Positions 1-7,747 of a DNA stretch of 20,348 bases are shown here, piece after piece. The stretch comes from Streptomyces aureus (lineage in GTDB: Bacteria > Actinomycetota > Actinomycetes > Streptomycetales > Streptomycetaceae): contig NZ_JNZD01000051.1 of NCBI RefSeq assembly GCF_000725495.1, positions 1 to 20,348 of the forward strand, in the 5' to 3' direction. The position numbers were made by a program, and so were the translations under genes. How positions within the stretch are numbered: position 1 is the first letter of the stretch; each line of letters starts with the position of its first letter. The notes beneath the pieces are model-generated. The model saw only the letters and a list, made by a program, of their open reading frames with translations, ran no database searches and was not told where the DNA came from.

Positions 1-87
1 CCCGAAGGCCCCCTCTCCGACGACGACCCCACCTTCGTCACCAACCTCCAGAACGGCATGGAAAAGGTCTTCCTCCCCGAGAACTGA
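1..87 (+). CDS. C-terminal end of an unidentified protein (partial)
   Basis: An open frame enters from the left edge and ends at a TGA at 85-87, giving 28 visible residues that finish with GMEKVFLPEN. The codons have the G/C-rich third positions of the neighbouring genes, and the stop is followed by an inverted repeat, so this looks like a real gene end. The tail is acidic and hydrophilic with no membrane segment. Too little is visible to assign a family or function. Confidence 0.6.
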   Translation, partial: PEGPLSDDDPTFVTNLQNGMEKVFLPEN

Positions 88-106
88 CCCCCGCCCACAA
101 CAACAA

Positions 107-160
107 GAGGGGCGGGGACGACCCCCAGCGGCCGGTCCCGCAAAGGCCACCCCGCCCCTC
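107..160 (+). terminator. Inverted repeat, possible terminator of the upstream gene
   Basis: The arm GAGGGGCGGGG at 107-117 is perfectly complementary to CCCCGCCCCTC at 150-160, giving an 11-bp all-strong stem with a 32-nt loop. A second small palindrome, CGTCCC-GGC-GGGACG, lies at 178-192. There is no T-tract, which is usual for actinobacterial terminators. The position 20 nt after a stop codon favours termination, but a role in the leader of the gene at 218 cannot be excluded. Confidence 0.45.
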
Positions 161-217
161 CCGCGTCCCGGCGACACCGTCCCGGCGGGACGCCCGAACA
201 CACCCGATGGAGACACC

Positions 218-1156
218 ATGAGCCAGACGGACCAGTCCCTCGCCGCAGGCGTGTGCGACCTCGAGTCCGGCCTCTGTGCCCTGCCCGGCGACAGTGCAGC
301 CCTTCCCGATGCGACCGCCGACAACCCGGTTCCTGAAGCGGGCCTGACCACCATCACCTACGTGACCGACCCGATCTGCTCAGCCTGCTGGATCCTTGAA
401 CCCGCCTGGAGGTCGCTCACGGAGCGCTATCGCGACCTCATCGATGTGCGCCATGTCTACGGTGGACTCCTGCGCGGTTGGCAGGGCTTTCACGATGCCG
501 GCAACGGCATCCGGCGCCCCGAGGACGTCGCCCACCACTGGGACGAGTTCGCCCGGATCTCCGGCCAGCCCATCAACTCTTCCGTCTGGTGGAGCGACCC
601 CATCGACTCCTCCTACCCCCCGAGCATCGCGCTCGCCGCCGTCCGGCAGTTGGCCCCCGAACACGAGGAGGCCTATCTGCGCCGCCTTCGCGAGGAACTC
701 TTCCTGGACGGCCGCAACATCGCCGCCTCCGAGCTCCTCGAGACACTGGTCGTGGAACTCGGCCTGGATGTGGTGGCGTACCGCCGACTGATCGAGAACG
801 GCGAAGCCGAATCCGAGTTCGAACGGGACCTGGTCCGCACCCACGAACTCGGCGCCCGCGGCTTCCCGACCCTGATTCTCGAAGGCCCCGACGGCCGCGT
901 CGTCCTGCACGGCTGGATCCGACCCGACCGCCTGGAAGACACCTTCCTCACCGTGTCGGGCGCGACCCGCCGCCCCGCCATCTCCTCGATCGACGAAGCG
1001 ACCGACCGGCTCGGCACCGGAACCTCGCTCGAGTACGCCGCACTCACCGGCCACTCCGTCGCCGATGTGGAAGAGCTGCTCACCCGGGCCGGCGCCGCCT
1101 CCCGCCCCGTCGGCAAGGGCAGGGCATGGTCGCCCAAGCCCCGGAACCGGCACTGA
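218..1156 (+). CDS. DsbA/FrnE-family thioredoxin-fold oxidoreductase
   Basis: This 312-residue protein has a thioredoxin-type active site, DPICSACW, with the Cys-X-X-Cys pair at residues 54 and 57. The segment GARGFPTLIL carries the expected cis-proline near residue 217, and a helical insert separates the two as in DsbA-like proteins. The overall form resembles the FrnE/YjbH (SpxH) group of cytoplasmic DsbA-like proteins, and no signal peptide is visible. The family carries out thiol-disulfide exchange or acts as an adaptor; the substrate here is unknown. A second cysteine pair (C13 and C20, in CDLESGLC) lies in the N-terminal extension and could relay electrons or bind metal; this is inference. 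The ATG at 218 follows a GGAGA at good spacing. It appears to be a single-gene unit facing the transporter at 1295. Confidence 0.85.
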   Translation: MSQTDQSLAAGVCDLESGLCALPGDSAALPDATADNPVPEAGLTTITYVTDPICSACWILEPAWRSLTERYRDLIDVRHVYGGLLRGWQGFHDAGNGIRRPEDVAHHWDEFARISGQPINSSVWWSDPIDSSYPPSIALAAVRQLAPEHEEAYLRRLREELFLDGRNIAASELLETLVVELGLDVVAYRRLIENGEAESEFERDLVRTHELGARGFPTLILEGPDGRVVLHGWIRPDRLEDTFLTVSGATRRPAISSIDEATDRLGTGTSLEYAALTGHSVADVEELLTRAGAASRPVGKGRAWSPKPRNRH

Positions 1157-1157
1157 G

Positions 1158-1191
1158 GTTGCGCCTGGGCCTTGTTGCTCCACTGCGCAAC
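1158..1191. terminator. Weak inverted repeat between convergent genes
   Basis: GTTGCGC at 1158-1164 pairs with GCGCAAC at 1185-1191 directly after the stop of the oxidoreductase gene. The stem is only 7 bp with a 20-nt loop. It sits between two convergent genes, so a termination role is plausible but weakly supported. The rest of the gap to 1294 holds short CCGG-rich repeats and nothing else recognisable. Confidence 0.25.
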
Positions 1192-1294
1192 ACAGGCAGC
1201 GTCATCGGCGCCGTCCCACGACCATAGGCATCTGCCGGCTCGCCTCCGGGCAGCCGGCAAGTGCCGGTGCCGGTGTCCGTGGTCGGTGTGACGG

Positions 1295-2539
1295 TCAGCC
1301 GATCTGGCGGTCGCGGCCGGCGAGCCAGCCTGCCGCAAGCTGGGGGAGCATCAGCAGGGTCATGAAGACCAGTGGGGTTCGCCAGCTGCCACTGTGCTGG
1401 TAGAGCGCTCCGACGAGGATGGGGCCGGGGATCGACAGCAGATATCCGGCGCTCTGGGCGAACGCCGACAGGCGGATGACCGTGACGCTGTCGCGGCCAC
1501 GCATGCCGATCATCGTCAGGGCCAGCGGGAACGAGCAGTTGGCGACACCGAGAAGCACGGCCCACAGCAAGGGAGCCCCGGCCGGTGCGGCCCACAGCCC
1601 GGCGTATCCGACGATCCCGAACACCCCGATGGCGACGGCGATCCCGCTCTGGCTGCGCAGCCGTCCGGCGACGGCCGCGAGCACGAACGACAGCGGAACG
1701 CCGAGCACCGCGGTGACGGCGAACAGCAGCCCCGCCGTCTGGGCGGACAGCCCGGCGTCGCGGAAGATCTGCGGGAGCCAGCCGATGACGACGTACGCGG
1801 CAGTGGCCTGGAGGCCGAAGTAGACGGTGAGAGCCCAGGCAGTGGGATCGCGGGTCAGGCGTGGTGCGGGCCGGGGAGCCGCGTTCGGTGCAGCAGGGCC
1901 GGTGCGCGACGCCGCCGCGACAGGGTGGCGGGCGAGGGCGATCCATGGGGGCACCGCGACGGCGGCGAGCACGGCCCAGGCACCCAGACCGACCCGCCAG
2001 TCGCCGAACGCCTTGGCGAGAGGCACGGTCACCGCCGCCGCACTGGACGCGCCCAGGTTGAGGGCCATGGAGTACAGGCCGGTCATCATGCCGACCCGGT
2101 CCGCGAACCGCTGCTTGACGACGACGGGCAGCAGAACGTTGGCCACCGCGATACCGGCGAGCGCGAGGGCGCTCAGGGCTGCGAACAGGGCGGTGCCCTC
2201 CGCCAGCGCACGCAGAGCCAGACCGGCCGCGATCACGGCCATGCCGGCAGCGATGACCCGGTCGGGCCCGAACCGGCGCGCCAGTCGGGGCGCGGCGGAG
2301 CCGACCAGCGCGAAGCACGCGGCAGGCACCGAGGTCAGCACGCCCGCTGCGGTGGCGCTCATCCCCAGGCCTGCACGGACCTCCTCGAGCACGGGACCGA
2401 GGCTGGTGACCGCAGGCCGGAGGTTGACCGCGGCCATCAGCAGCGCGACGACGGCGACCCGGCGCACCCAACGCACAGAACGGGCCGCGTCCTCCCGCTC
2501 TTCCGCGCTGCGCGGGGCCGCGGGTTCCTCGTTCGGCAT
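1295..2539 (-). CDS. MFS transporter of the CynX/NimT type
   Basis: This 414-residue protein has about twelve hydrophobic segments. Its N-terminal pattern (AVNLRPAVTSLGPVL near residues 40-54, then ARRFGPDRVIAAGM) is typical of the CynX/NimT branch of the major facilitator superfamily, which includes the cyanate transporter CynX and nitroimidazole transporter NimT. It is expected in the cytoplasmic membrane, exporting or importing a small organic anion or aromatic; the substrate cannot be read from sequence. The ATG at 2539 is preceded by a modest AGGA. The first 25 residues are charged and cytosolic. The gene is divergent from the oxidoreductase gene at 2814 and shares the intergenic region with its 17-bp dyad, so co-regulation is possible. 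Confidence 0.88.
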   Translation of the reverse strand: MPNEEPAAPRSAEEREDAARSVRWVRRVAVVALLMAAVNLRPAVTSLGPVLEEVRAGLGMSATAAGVLTSVPAACFALVGSAAPRLARRFGPDRVIAAGMAVIAAGLALRALAEGTALFAALSALALAGIAVANVLLPVVVKQRFADRVGMMTGLYSMALNLGASSAAAVTVPLAKAFGDWRVGLGAWAVLAAVAVPPWIALARHPVAAASRTGPAAPNAAPRPAPRLTRDPTAWALTVYFGLQATAAYVVIGWLPQIFRDAGLSAQTAGLLFAVTAVLGVPLSFVLAAVAGRLRSQSGIAVAIGVFGIVGYAGLWAAPAGAPLLWAVLLGVANCSFPLALTMIGMRGRDSVTVIRLSAFAQSAGYLLSIPGPILVGALYQHSGSWRTPLVFMTLLMLPQLAAGWLAGRDRQIG

Positions 2540-2670
2540 GGGGCGATCCTAATGATCAACAGACAGGGCGGACCGTGTCGAAGGACCGGTCGATCCGTGT
2601 GTCGACGCGGCCCCACAGCCGGCCGGTCTGCGGTCTTCGACGTCAGCGCATCCGGGACGTGGAAGCCTCG

Positions 2671-2694
2671 TCGGAGTCGGAGTCGGAGTCGGAG
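2671..2694. repeat. Hexanucleotide tandem repeat (TCGGAG x4)
   Basis: Four exact tandem copies of TCGGAG lie in the 274-bp divergent intergenic region 2540-2813. This could be a slippage-prone microsatellite. No regulatory role is evident, although changes in copy number would alter spacing upstream of the transporter gene. The rest of the gap holds the 17-bp dyad at 2762 and no small gene I can support. Confidence 0.6.
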
Positions 2695-2761
2695 CCGGGG
2701 CCGCCCTGGCCGGGACCCACGAGGGGGAGGGCCGTCACCGGACGTGGCCTTCACGCATTTC

Positions 2762-2778
2762 TGAGTACGTATTGCTCA
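2762..2778 (+). promoter_or_regulatory. 17-bp dyad, copy A (TGAGTA-cgtat-TGCTCA)
   Basis: This is the first of nine copies of the motif TGAGYA-N5-TGCTCA in the window. It ends 35 nt before the start codon of the oxidoreductase gene at 2814, a distance that suits either an operator or part of a core promoter. The right arm is the invariant TGCTCA, and the left arm differs from the perfect dyad by one base. Confidence 0.75.
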
Positions 2779-2813
2779 CCCGTTCAAAAGCCATGGCCTG
2801 ATATCGATGGAAT

Positions 2814-3734
2814 ATGCGCAAAGTGATCCAGAGCAGACTTGGCGGCCCGGACGTCCTGGACGTCGTCGACACGAAGATCCCGGAACCGGGACCCACAGAG
2901 GTGCTGGTCGAGGTGAAGGCCGCCGGAGTGAACCCTGTCGACTGGAAGATGCGTGCCGCCGGAGGCCTGGGAGATCCGCCCTTCTCGGTCGGTTGGGATG
3001 TCTCGGGGGTGGTGGCGGCCGTGGGGCCGGGAGTGACCCGCTTCAGCGTGGGGGACCAGGTGTTCGGCATGCCCCGATTTCCCTCGGAGGCAGGGGCGTA
3101 CGCCGATTACGTGACCGCTCCTTCGCGGCACCTGGCCCTCAAGCCGTCCCGCCTGAGCCATGTCCAGGCCGCCGGACTGCCCCTCGCGGGCCTCACCGGC
3201 TGGCAAGCCCTTGTCGCCGTGGCCCAGGTCGCCGCCGGTCAGCGCGTGCTCATTCCGGCCGCGGCCGGAGGCGTGGGGCACCTGGCCGTTCAAATCGCCA
3301 AGAGCCGGGGCGCATACGTGATCGGCACCGCCAGCGCGGCCAAGCACGACTTTGTCAGGGGGCTCGGGGCGGACGAGGTCATCGACTACCGGTCCGTGGA
3401 TGTGGGCTCGCAGGTCGCGGACGTGGACGTCCTCCTTGCCACGGTCGCGGGGCAGATCCAGGAATTGGCGGGCACCTTGGTACCGCAAGGCCGGATCGTG
3501 GCGCTCAACGGCGCCGATGCGGGGGCGGTCCAGTGGGCCGTGGAGAACGGCCTGCGGGCGGATTTCATGCTCGTGGAACCTGACCGCTTCGACCTGGAGA
3601 CGCTGGCCTCCCTCGCCGGGAACGGCCTGCTCGACGTCCACATCGATACGGTCTTTCCGCTGGAGCAGGTGGCCGATGCCCACCGCCTGGGCGAGCGGGG
3701 ACGAACCGTCGGAAAGATCGTTCTGTCCACGTAG
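2814..3734 (+). CDS. NADP-dependent quinone-oxidoreductase-like MDR enzyme
   Basis: This 306-residue protein is a medium-chain dehydrogenase/reductase of the quinone oxidoreductase type (COG0604). The N-terminal GroES-like part contains VKAAGVNPVDWKMR (about residues 34-47) and GWDVSGVVAAVG. The Rossmann part carries AAAGGVGHLAVQIAK (about 149-163), the nucleotide-binding loop of this family. The cysteine-rich zinc lobe of alcohol dehydrogenases is absent, as expected for zinc-free QOR enzymes. It probably reduces an enone or quinone with NADPH in the cytosol. The ATG at 2814 has only a weak purine run upstream. The methyltransferase gene starts 38 nt downstream, so the two probably form an operon controlled from the dyad at 2762. 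Confidence 0.87.
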   Translation: MRKVIQSRLGGPDVLDVVDTKIPEPGPTEVLVEVKAAGVNPVDWKMRAAGGLGDPPFSVGWDVSGVVAAVGPGVTRFSVGDQVFGMPRFPSEAGAYADYVTAPSRHLALKPSRLSHVQAAGLPLAGLTGWQALVAVAQVAAGQRVLIPAAAGGVGHLAVQIAKSRGAYVIGTASAAKHDFVRGLGADEVIDYRSVDVGSQVADVDVLLATVAGQIQELAGTLVPQGRIVALNGADAGAVQWAVENGLRADFMLVEPDRFDLETLASLAGNGLLDVHIDTVFPLEQVADAHRLGERGRTVGKIVLST

Positions 3735-3772
3735 ACGGACGAGGCGACTGAAAATCCAAAGGGAGGTCTTCC

Positions 3773-4648
3773 ATGGCCGATCAAGAGAATTCCTGCGGTA
3801 CGCACATCCGCCGGAGCGGTGCGGCCGCCGCGGACGGGCTCGTGGCCAACCGGGCCCTGTGGGACAACCTCGCTGAGTTCCACGGCACGCAGCCCGGCGA
3901 CCGGTCGTACGACGTGGAGTCGTTTCTCGCCGGCGGACAGACGCTGCGCGGGATCGAACGAGAACTCGCGGGCGACGTGGCCGGCAAGGATCTCCTCCAC
4001 CTCCAGTGCCACTTCGGGATGGACACCCTGAACTGGGCACGTCTGGGCGCCCGCGTGACCGGAGTGGACTTCTCGCCCAAGGCGATCGCACGGGCGCGTG
4101 AGCTGGCACAGCGTGCCGGTCTGCCCGCGGAGTTCGTCGAGGCGGACTCCCAGCACCTGCCGGATGCCCTGACGGGCAGGTTCGACCTGGTCGTCGCGAC
4201 CTACGGAGTCCTGTCCTGGATTGCGGACCTGGATGCGTGGATGGGCGGCGCGGCAACAGCGCTGCGGCCCGGAGGCCGGCTCGTTCTCGTGGACCTCCAC
4301 CCCGTCCTCCAGACGGTGCTCACCTTCGATCCCCTCGTGGCCGACTGGCCCTACGGCGGTGGCGCACCGCAGCACGACGCGATGACGGGTACGTACGCCC
4401 ATGCCGATGCTCCGCTCACGCCGCAGGCCTCGACGCAGTACCCGTATTCGGTCGGCGAGATCGTGACAGCGGCCGCCTCGGCAGGGCTGGTCGTGGAGCG
4501 GCTCGGCGAGCACACCGAAACCGAGACCGACGGAAGGCACATCCTGCCCCAGGGGCCCGACGGCCTGTACCGCTTCCCGTTCAGCGACACCTACCTGCCC
4601 GTCCTGTACTCGCTCAGTGCGACGCTCCCGGCTGCCCCAGCCCCCTAG
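3773..4648 (+). CDS. Class I SAM-dependent methyltransferase
   Basis: This 291-residue protein has the class I methyltransferase fold. Motif I is LLHLQCHFGMDTL (about residues 74-86), followed by the acidic residue in VTGVDFS (about 95-101), an EADSQHLPD segment (about 123-131), FDLVVATYGVLSW and the post-motif RPGGRLVLVDLHP. The opening NRALWDNLAEFHG is common in small-molecule methyltransferases of actinobacteria. The acceptor is unknown. A good AGGGAGG precedes the ATG at 3773. It probably acts with the oxidoreductase 38 nt upstream on one metabolite, which is inference from operon structure. The gene ends 57 nt from the convergent dehydratase gene. Confidence 0.87.
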   Translation: MADQENSCGTHIRRSGAAAADGLVANRALWDNLAEFHGTQPGDRSYDVESFLAGGQTLRGIERELAGDVAGKDLLHLQCHFGMDTLNWARLGARVTGVDFSPKAIARARELAQRAGLPAEFVEADSQHLPDALTGRFDLVVATYGVLSWIADLDAWMGGAATALRPGGRLVLVDLHPVLQTVLTFDPLVADWPYGGGAPQHDAMTGTYAHADAPLTPQASTQYPYSVGEIVTAAASAGLVVERLGEHTETETDGRHILPQGPDGLYRFPFSDTYLPVLYSLSATLPAAPAP

Positions 4649-4705
4649 CACCCCGCAGCGTTCGGCGCAGCATCGCGCCCTCGACGGCTCGGGGGCCGGA
4701 CTCTC

Positions 4706-5695
4706 TCAGCGAGCTCCGCCGTACCGGGCGAGCAGGCGGGACAGGAGGGCCGTGTCGATGTTGCCGCCGCTGACGACGGCGACGTGCAGCCTGCCCGGGG
4801 GCAGGTCGTCCCGGCGGTGGAGGTAGGCCGCGGTCGTGACCGAGCCCGAGGGCTCCGCAACGACACGGCTCTCTCGCGCCAGGACGGCGACGGTCTCCCT
4901 GATCTCGTTCTCCGAGACCGTGACGATGTCGTCGACGTACTCCTGGATGTGCGCGAACGGGATCACGCCCACCGAACTGCTGCGCATGCCGTCCGCGAGG
5001 GTGCGGCCTGTGAGCGTCGTCGGCCAGGCCACCCGCTGCCCGGTGCGCAGACTCTCCCGCGCGTCGGCGGCCGTCTTCGGCTCCACCCCGATGACGCGTA
5101 CCGCGGGCAGCAGACGTTTGAGCGCCGCCGCGACCCCGGAGATCAGCCCTCCGCCGCTCACGGGGACGAGGACGGTGTCCGGTGTCACGCCCATCCGCAG
5201 GGTCTGCTCGAAGATCTCCAGACCGACGGTGCCCTGTCCGGCGATCACACCGAGATCGTCGAACGGCGGCACGACGACGGAACCGGACTCCTTGGCGAAT
5301 GCCCCGACGGCCGTGGCCAGATCGGAGGCCGGAACGCTGCGCACGCTCGCACCGTGGCGACGGATGGCGTCCACCTTCACCGGTGCCGCGGTCTCCGGCA
5401 CGACCACGGTGACCTCCACGTCCAAGAGCCGGCCCGCGTAGGCCAAGGCGTTGCCGTGGTTGCCGCTCGAGTGCGCCACCACACCCCGCTCGCGTTCCGC
5501 GGCGGACAGCGACGCCAGCCGGTTGTAGGCACCGCGGAGTTTGAAAGACCCGGTGACCTGGAGATTCTCGGGCTTCAGCAGAAGTGTGCGAGCTCCGTCA
5601 CCGGCCGACGGGCCGGGCAGCAAAGGAGTGCGCAGGACGACGCCGTCCAAGCGCCGCGCGGCGGCACGGACGTCATCGAGATCCAGCAGTGTCAT
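4706..5695 (-). CDS. PLP-dependent threonine/serine dehydratase-like enzyme (fold type II)
   Basis: The preferred start is ATG at 5695, which follows GAGAGGAA, and gives 329 residues. The PLP lysine is K52 in GSFKLRGAYNRL, SGNHGNALAYAG is the substrate/phosphate loop, and VSGGGLISGVAAAL is the glycine loop that holds the PLP phosphate. There is no C-terminal ACT regulatory domain. This points to the short catabolic threonine dehydratase, serine racemase, hydroxyaspartate dehydratase or EutB-like group rather than biosynthetic IlvA. Such enzymes remove water from a beta-hydroxy amino acid to give an enamine or imine. The upstream neighbour on the same strand is an ornithine-cyclodeaminase-like protein, a family that includes imine reductases. 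The 113-nt gap between them contains a 17-bp dyad, so this gene may have its own promoter. Confidence 0.87.
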   Translation of the reverse strand: MTLLDLDDVRAAARRLDGVVLRTPLLPGPSAGDGARTLLLKPENLQVTGSFKLRGAYNRLASLSAAERERGVVAHSSGNHGNALAYAGRLLDVEVTVVVPETAAPVKVDAIRRHGASVRSVPASDLATAVGAFAKESGSVVVPPFDDLGVIAGQGTVGLEIFEQTLRMGVTPDTVLVPVSGGGLISGVAAALKRLLPAVRVIGVEPKTAADARESLRTGQRVAWPTTLTGRTLADGMRSSSVGVIPFAHIQEYVDDIVTVSENEIRETVAVLARESRVVAEPSGSVTTAAYLHRRDDLPPGRLHVAVVSGGNIDTALLSRLLARYGGAR

Positions 5696-5760
5696 CAAAT
5701 TCCTCTCATGGTCGGATCTGCTCGCGGCACCCATCGTCGGCCGTGCGAGAACCGCCAGGA

Positions 5761-5777
5761 TGAGCAATCGCTGCTCG
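5761..5777 (-). promoter_or_regulatory. 17-bp dyad, copy G (CGAGCA-gcgat-TGCTCA on minus strand)
   Basis: Read on the minus strand this copy is CGAGCA-N5-TGCTCA, a near-perfect inverted repeat. Its invariant arm is 65 nt before the dehydratase start at 5695. It lies in the only sizeable gap of the three-gene minus-strand cluster, which suggests a second, internal promoter for the dehydratase gene. Confidence 0.7.
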
Positions 5778-5808
5778 TGCGTCGGACGGCGTCCGTCATC
5801 CGATGCGA

Positions 5809-6813
5809 CTACCGAAGAACCTCGCGCGCGTGCGCGGGAGTTGCCACGCCGGGGACGTGAGGCCGGCCCAGCCGGTCGAGGGTGACCTCGGCGGCCGCCA
5901 GGTCCTGGACGCCCAGGCCGACGAGTTTGCAGATGGTGATCTCATCGTCGCCGTCGCGTCCGGGTGCCGTGCCCGCGAGGACCTCACCGAGTTCTGCGTG
6001 GCGTCGGCGGTCCTGCTCCGGGAGCCGCGACAAGTCGCCATGAAGGGAGGTGAGTTCGCGGCTGTCGACGACGATCCGGTCCGCCCGCGTCAGGGCTCCC
6101 GCAGTCAATTCGGCCTTCGTCGGATCGTCGGCGCCCACAGCGTTGATGTGCGTGCCGGGCGCCAACCATGCTGCCTGTACCAGGGGTTGGGTGCTGGAGG
6201 TCGCCGTCACCAGGACGTCGGCGTTGTCGCACGCGGCCTGCGGACTGTCCACGGCGATGACCTGCAGGTCGGGGCGTCGGGTGTGCAGGGCCTGGGCGAG
6301 GGCCTTCACCCGGGCCTCGCGCCGGCCCCACACCCGCACGGTGCGCAGCGGGAGTTCATCGGCGATGGCGAGGGTCTGAAGGTAGGCCTGGGTGCCGCTG
6401 CCGATGACACCGAGGACGTGGGAGTCGCGTCGTGTCATGGTCCGGGCGGCCAGGGCTCCCGCGGCGGCCGTGCGTATGTCGGAGAGGTGGTGTTCGTCCT
6501 CCAGCAGCGCCCGGATGTCTCCCGTCGCGGCGTCGAACACGGCGATGATTCCGCTCCCGGCGGTCTTGCCGCGACGGGCGCGCTCCAGGAACCAGGAGGC
6601 GACCTTGACGGTGAAGATCTGGCGGCCCGGCAGCCACGCCGACTTCACGTGCACGTCGCCCTCGGGGCCCGCGGGCGCGAAGACTGCGACGGGGGAGTCG
6701 CCCAGACCACGGCTGTAGTCACGCAGTGCGGCGGCGACGGGCTCCAGGACATCGGGGTATCCGACCGCGGCGCGGATCTCTTCCGGGGCGAAGTAGGCAG
6801 GTCCGGGCGTCAT
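5809..6813 (-). CDS. Ornithine cyclodeaminase / mu-crystallin family protein
   Basis: This protein has 334 residues from the ATG at 6813; longer in-frame starts add an arginine-rich stretch unlike the family. The Rossmann signature GVIGSGTQAYLQTLAIA lies in the middle, preceded by AAAGALAARTMTRRDS and a GDVHVKSAWLPGRQIF segment matching the substrate region of this family. Members include ornithine cyclodeaminase, alanine dehydrogenase, iminosuccinate reductase (BhcD), EutC and SbnB, all NAD(P)-dependent enzymes acting on amino acids or their imines. The start codon overlaps the stop of the PhzF-like gene as ATGA, so the two are translationally coupled. With the dehydratase downstream, an imine-reducing role is an attractive inference. 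Confidence 0.86.
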   Translation of the reverse strand: MTPGPAYFAPEEIRAAVGYPDVLEPVAAALRDYSRGLGDSPVAVFAPAGPEGDVHVKSAWLPGRQIFTVKVASWFLERARRGKTAGSGIIAVFDAATGDIRALLEDEHHLSDIRTAAAGALAARTMTRRDSHVLGVIGSGTQAYLQTLAIADELPLRTVRVWGRREARVKALAQALHTRRPDLQVIAVDSPQAACDNADVLVTATSSTQPLVQAAWLAPGTHINAVGADDPTKAELTAGALTRADRIVVDSRELTSLHGDLSRLPEQDRRRHAELGEVLAGTAPGRDGDDEITICKLVGLGVQDLAAAEVTLDRLGRPHVPGVATPAHAREVLR

Positions 6814-7673
6814 TGCGGGAGCCCTTCGAGACGTCCGTGGGCGACGACGGCGACCTCTCCGCCGACCTGTACCGACGTGATGTGCTCGGGGCTGCCGTGA
6901 GCGCTGATCGTCATTTCGCTGGGGCGGCCGCAATGCTGCCCCTGGCGCAGTGCCCGGCGTTCGCCGTCCTCAACGCGTTCGTGCCGTCTCAGATAGGCGG
7001 CCACGCATCCTGCGGCACTGCCGGTGGCCACGTCCTCGACGATGCCGTCGTTGTTCCAGTGCCGCCCCTCCAGGCCGTCCGCGTCCAGGAGGTAGGCGAA
7101 CTGCGCTCCGAATCCCTCCAGCCGTTGCCCGATGTCGGAGGTGATCCTGGCCCGCGCGAGTGCCCCGCGGCGTACGGGGACGATCAGGTACCGCAGTCCT
7201 GTCGAGACGACCTCGGGTCGCAGCTCCGCGTGGAGGTCTTCCTCGTCCAGGGAGAACCAGGAGGCCAGGTCGTCCGGCTCAGGCCGGCCGAGGAACTCTG
7301 GAGCTCCCTGGTCGAGGACGCTCTCGTACCGGAAGCGGCCGCGGCGTTTCGTGACGACTTCCACCGTCCGGGCCTTGAGCTCCATCGACCAGGTCCGGTC
7401 GGTGTCGCCGCCCGCCATGGCGTGCAGAACGCTTGCCGCCCCGATGACCGGATGCCCGGCGAAGTCCAGCTCCTCGGTGAGGTCGAAGACGCGGGCTCGC
7501 CATGTGGTGCCTCCTCCGTTCATTTCCTGAAGGAAAATGGATTCGAAGTGACGCATTTCCTCGGTGATCCGCTGCATCTGGGACCCGCTCAGTCCCGCTG
7601 CTTCGGGGAAAACCGTAAGGCTGTTCCCGCTGAAAGGAGCTCCGCTGAAAACATCGACATGAAAGTAGTGCAT
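6810..7673 (-). CDS. PhzF-family isomerase/epimerase-like protein
   Basis: This 287-residue protein belongs to the PhzF family, which shares the diaminopimelate epimerase fold. Visible landmarks are VDVFSGAPFSGNSLTVF (about residues 6-22), HFESIFL with the conserved glutamate near residue 44, DFAGHPVIGAASVLH, and the C-terminal ATGSAAGCVAAYL phosphate/carboxylate loop. PhzF itself isomerises a dihydro-hydroxyanthranilate in phenazine synthesis, but most homologues are of unknown substrate, and no other phenazine genes are in the window. It is the first gene of a minus-strand operon with the cyclodeaminase-like gene (4-nt overlap) and is divergent from the LysR gene at 7745. The ATG at 7673 has a poor ribosome binding site. 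Confidence 0.87.
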   Translation of the reverse strand: MHYFHVDVFSGAPFSGNSLTVFPEAAGLSGSQMQRITEEMRHFESIFLQEMNGGGTTWRARVFDLTEELDFAGHPVIGAASVLHAMAGGDTDRTWSMELKARTVEVVTKRRGRFRYESVLDQGAPEFLGRPEPDDLASWFSLDEEDLHAELRPEVVSTGLRYLIVPVRRGALARARITSDIGQRLEGFGAQFAYLLDADGLEGRHWNNDGIVEDVATGSAAGCVAAYLRRHERVEDGERRALRQGQHCGRPSEMTISAHGSPEHITSVQVGGEVAVVAHGRLEGLPQ

Positions 7674-7730
7674 ACCTCGACGCTACCGGTGAGAGGAAAC
7701 CGGGGGAACCCTGCTCATGAACAGAGGGGG

Positions 7731-7747
7731 CATAGCATGTTGTTATG
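7731..7747. promoter_or_regulatory. Candidate LysR box (CATA-N9-TATG) in divergent promoter
   Basis: The dyad CATA at 7731-7734 and TATG at 7744-7747 contains a T-N11-A core, the classical LysR-type recognition form. It overlaps the start codon of the LysR gene at 7745 and lies 58 nt upstream of the PhzF-like gene, in a 71-nt divergent spacer. This suits autorepression together with control of the opposite operon. It is a single site, so support is moderate. Confidence 0.45.

Noticed and set aside
2671..2694. TCGGAG hexanucleotide repeat as a phase-variation switch
   Set aside because: It is intergenic with only four units, and its distance from either start codon gives no direct evidence of switching. 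Listed only as a repeat.
4706..5695. Biosynthetic threonine deaminase IlvA for isoleucine synthesis
   Set aside because: The protein ends without the ACT-type regulatory domain and is clustered with unrelated amino acid enzymes. The short dehydratase/racemase group fits better.
6810..7673. Phenazine biosynthesis cluster suggested by the PhzF-like gene
   Set aside because: No phzA/B, phzD, phzE or phzG-type gene is present. The neighbours are a dehydratase and a cyclodeaminase-like protein, so the family name does not imply phenazine production.
7712..7717. TGCTCA in the PhzF/LysR divergent spacer as a tenth dyad copy
   Set aside because: The left arm at the correct spacing is CGGGGG, which lacks the invariant A at position 6. 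It is only a half-site.
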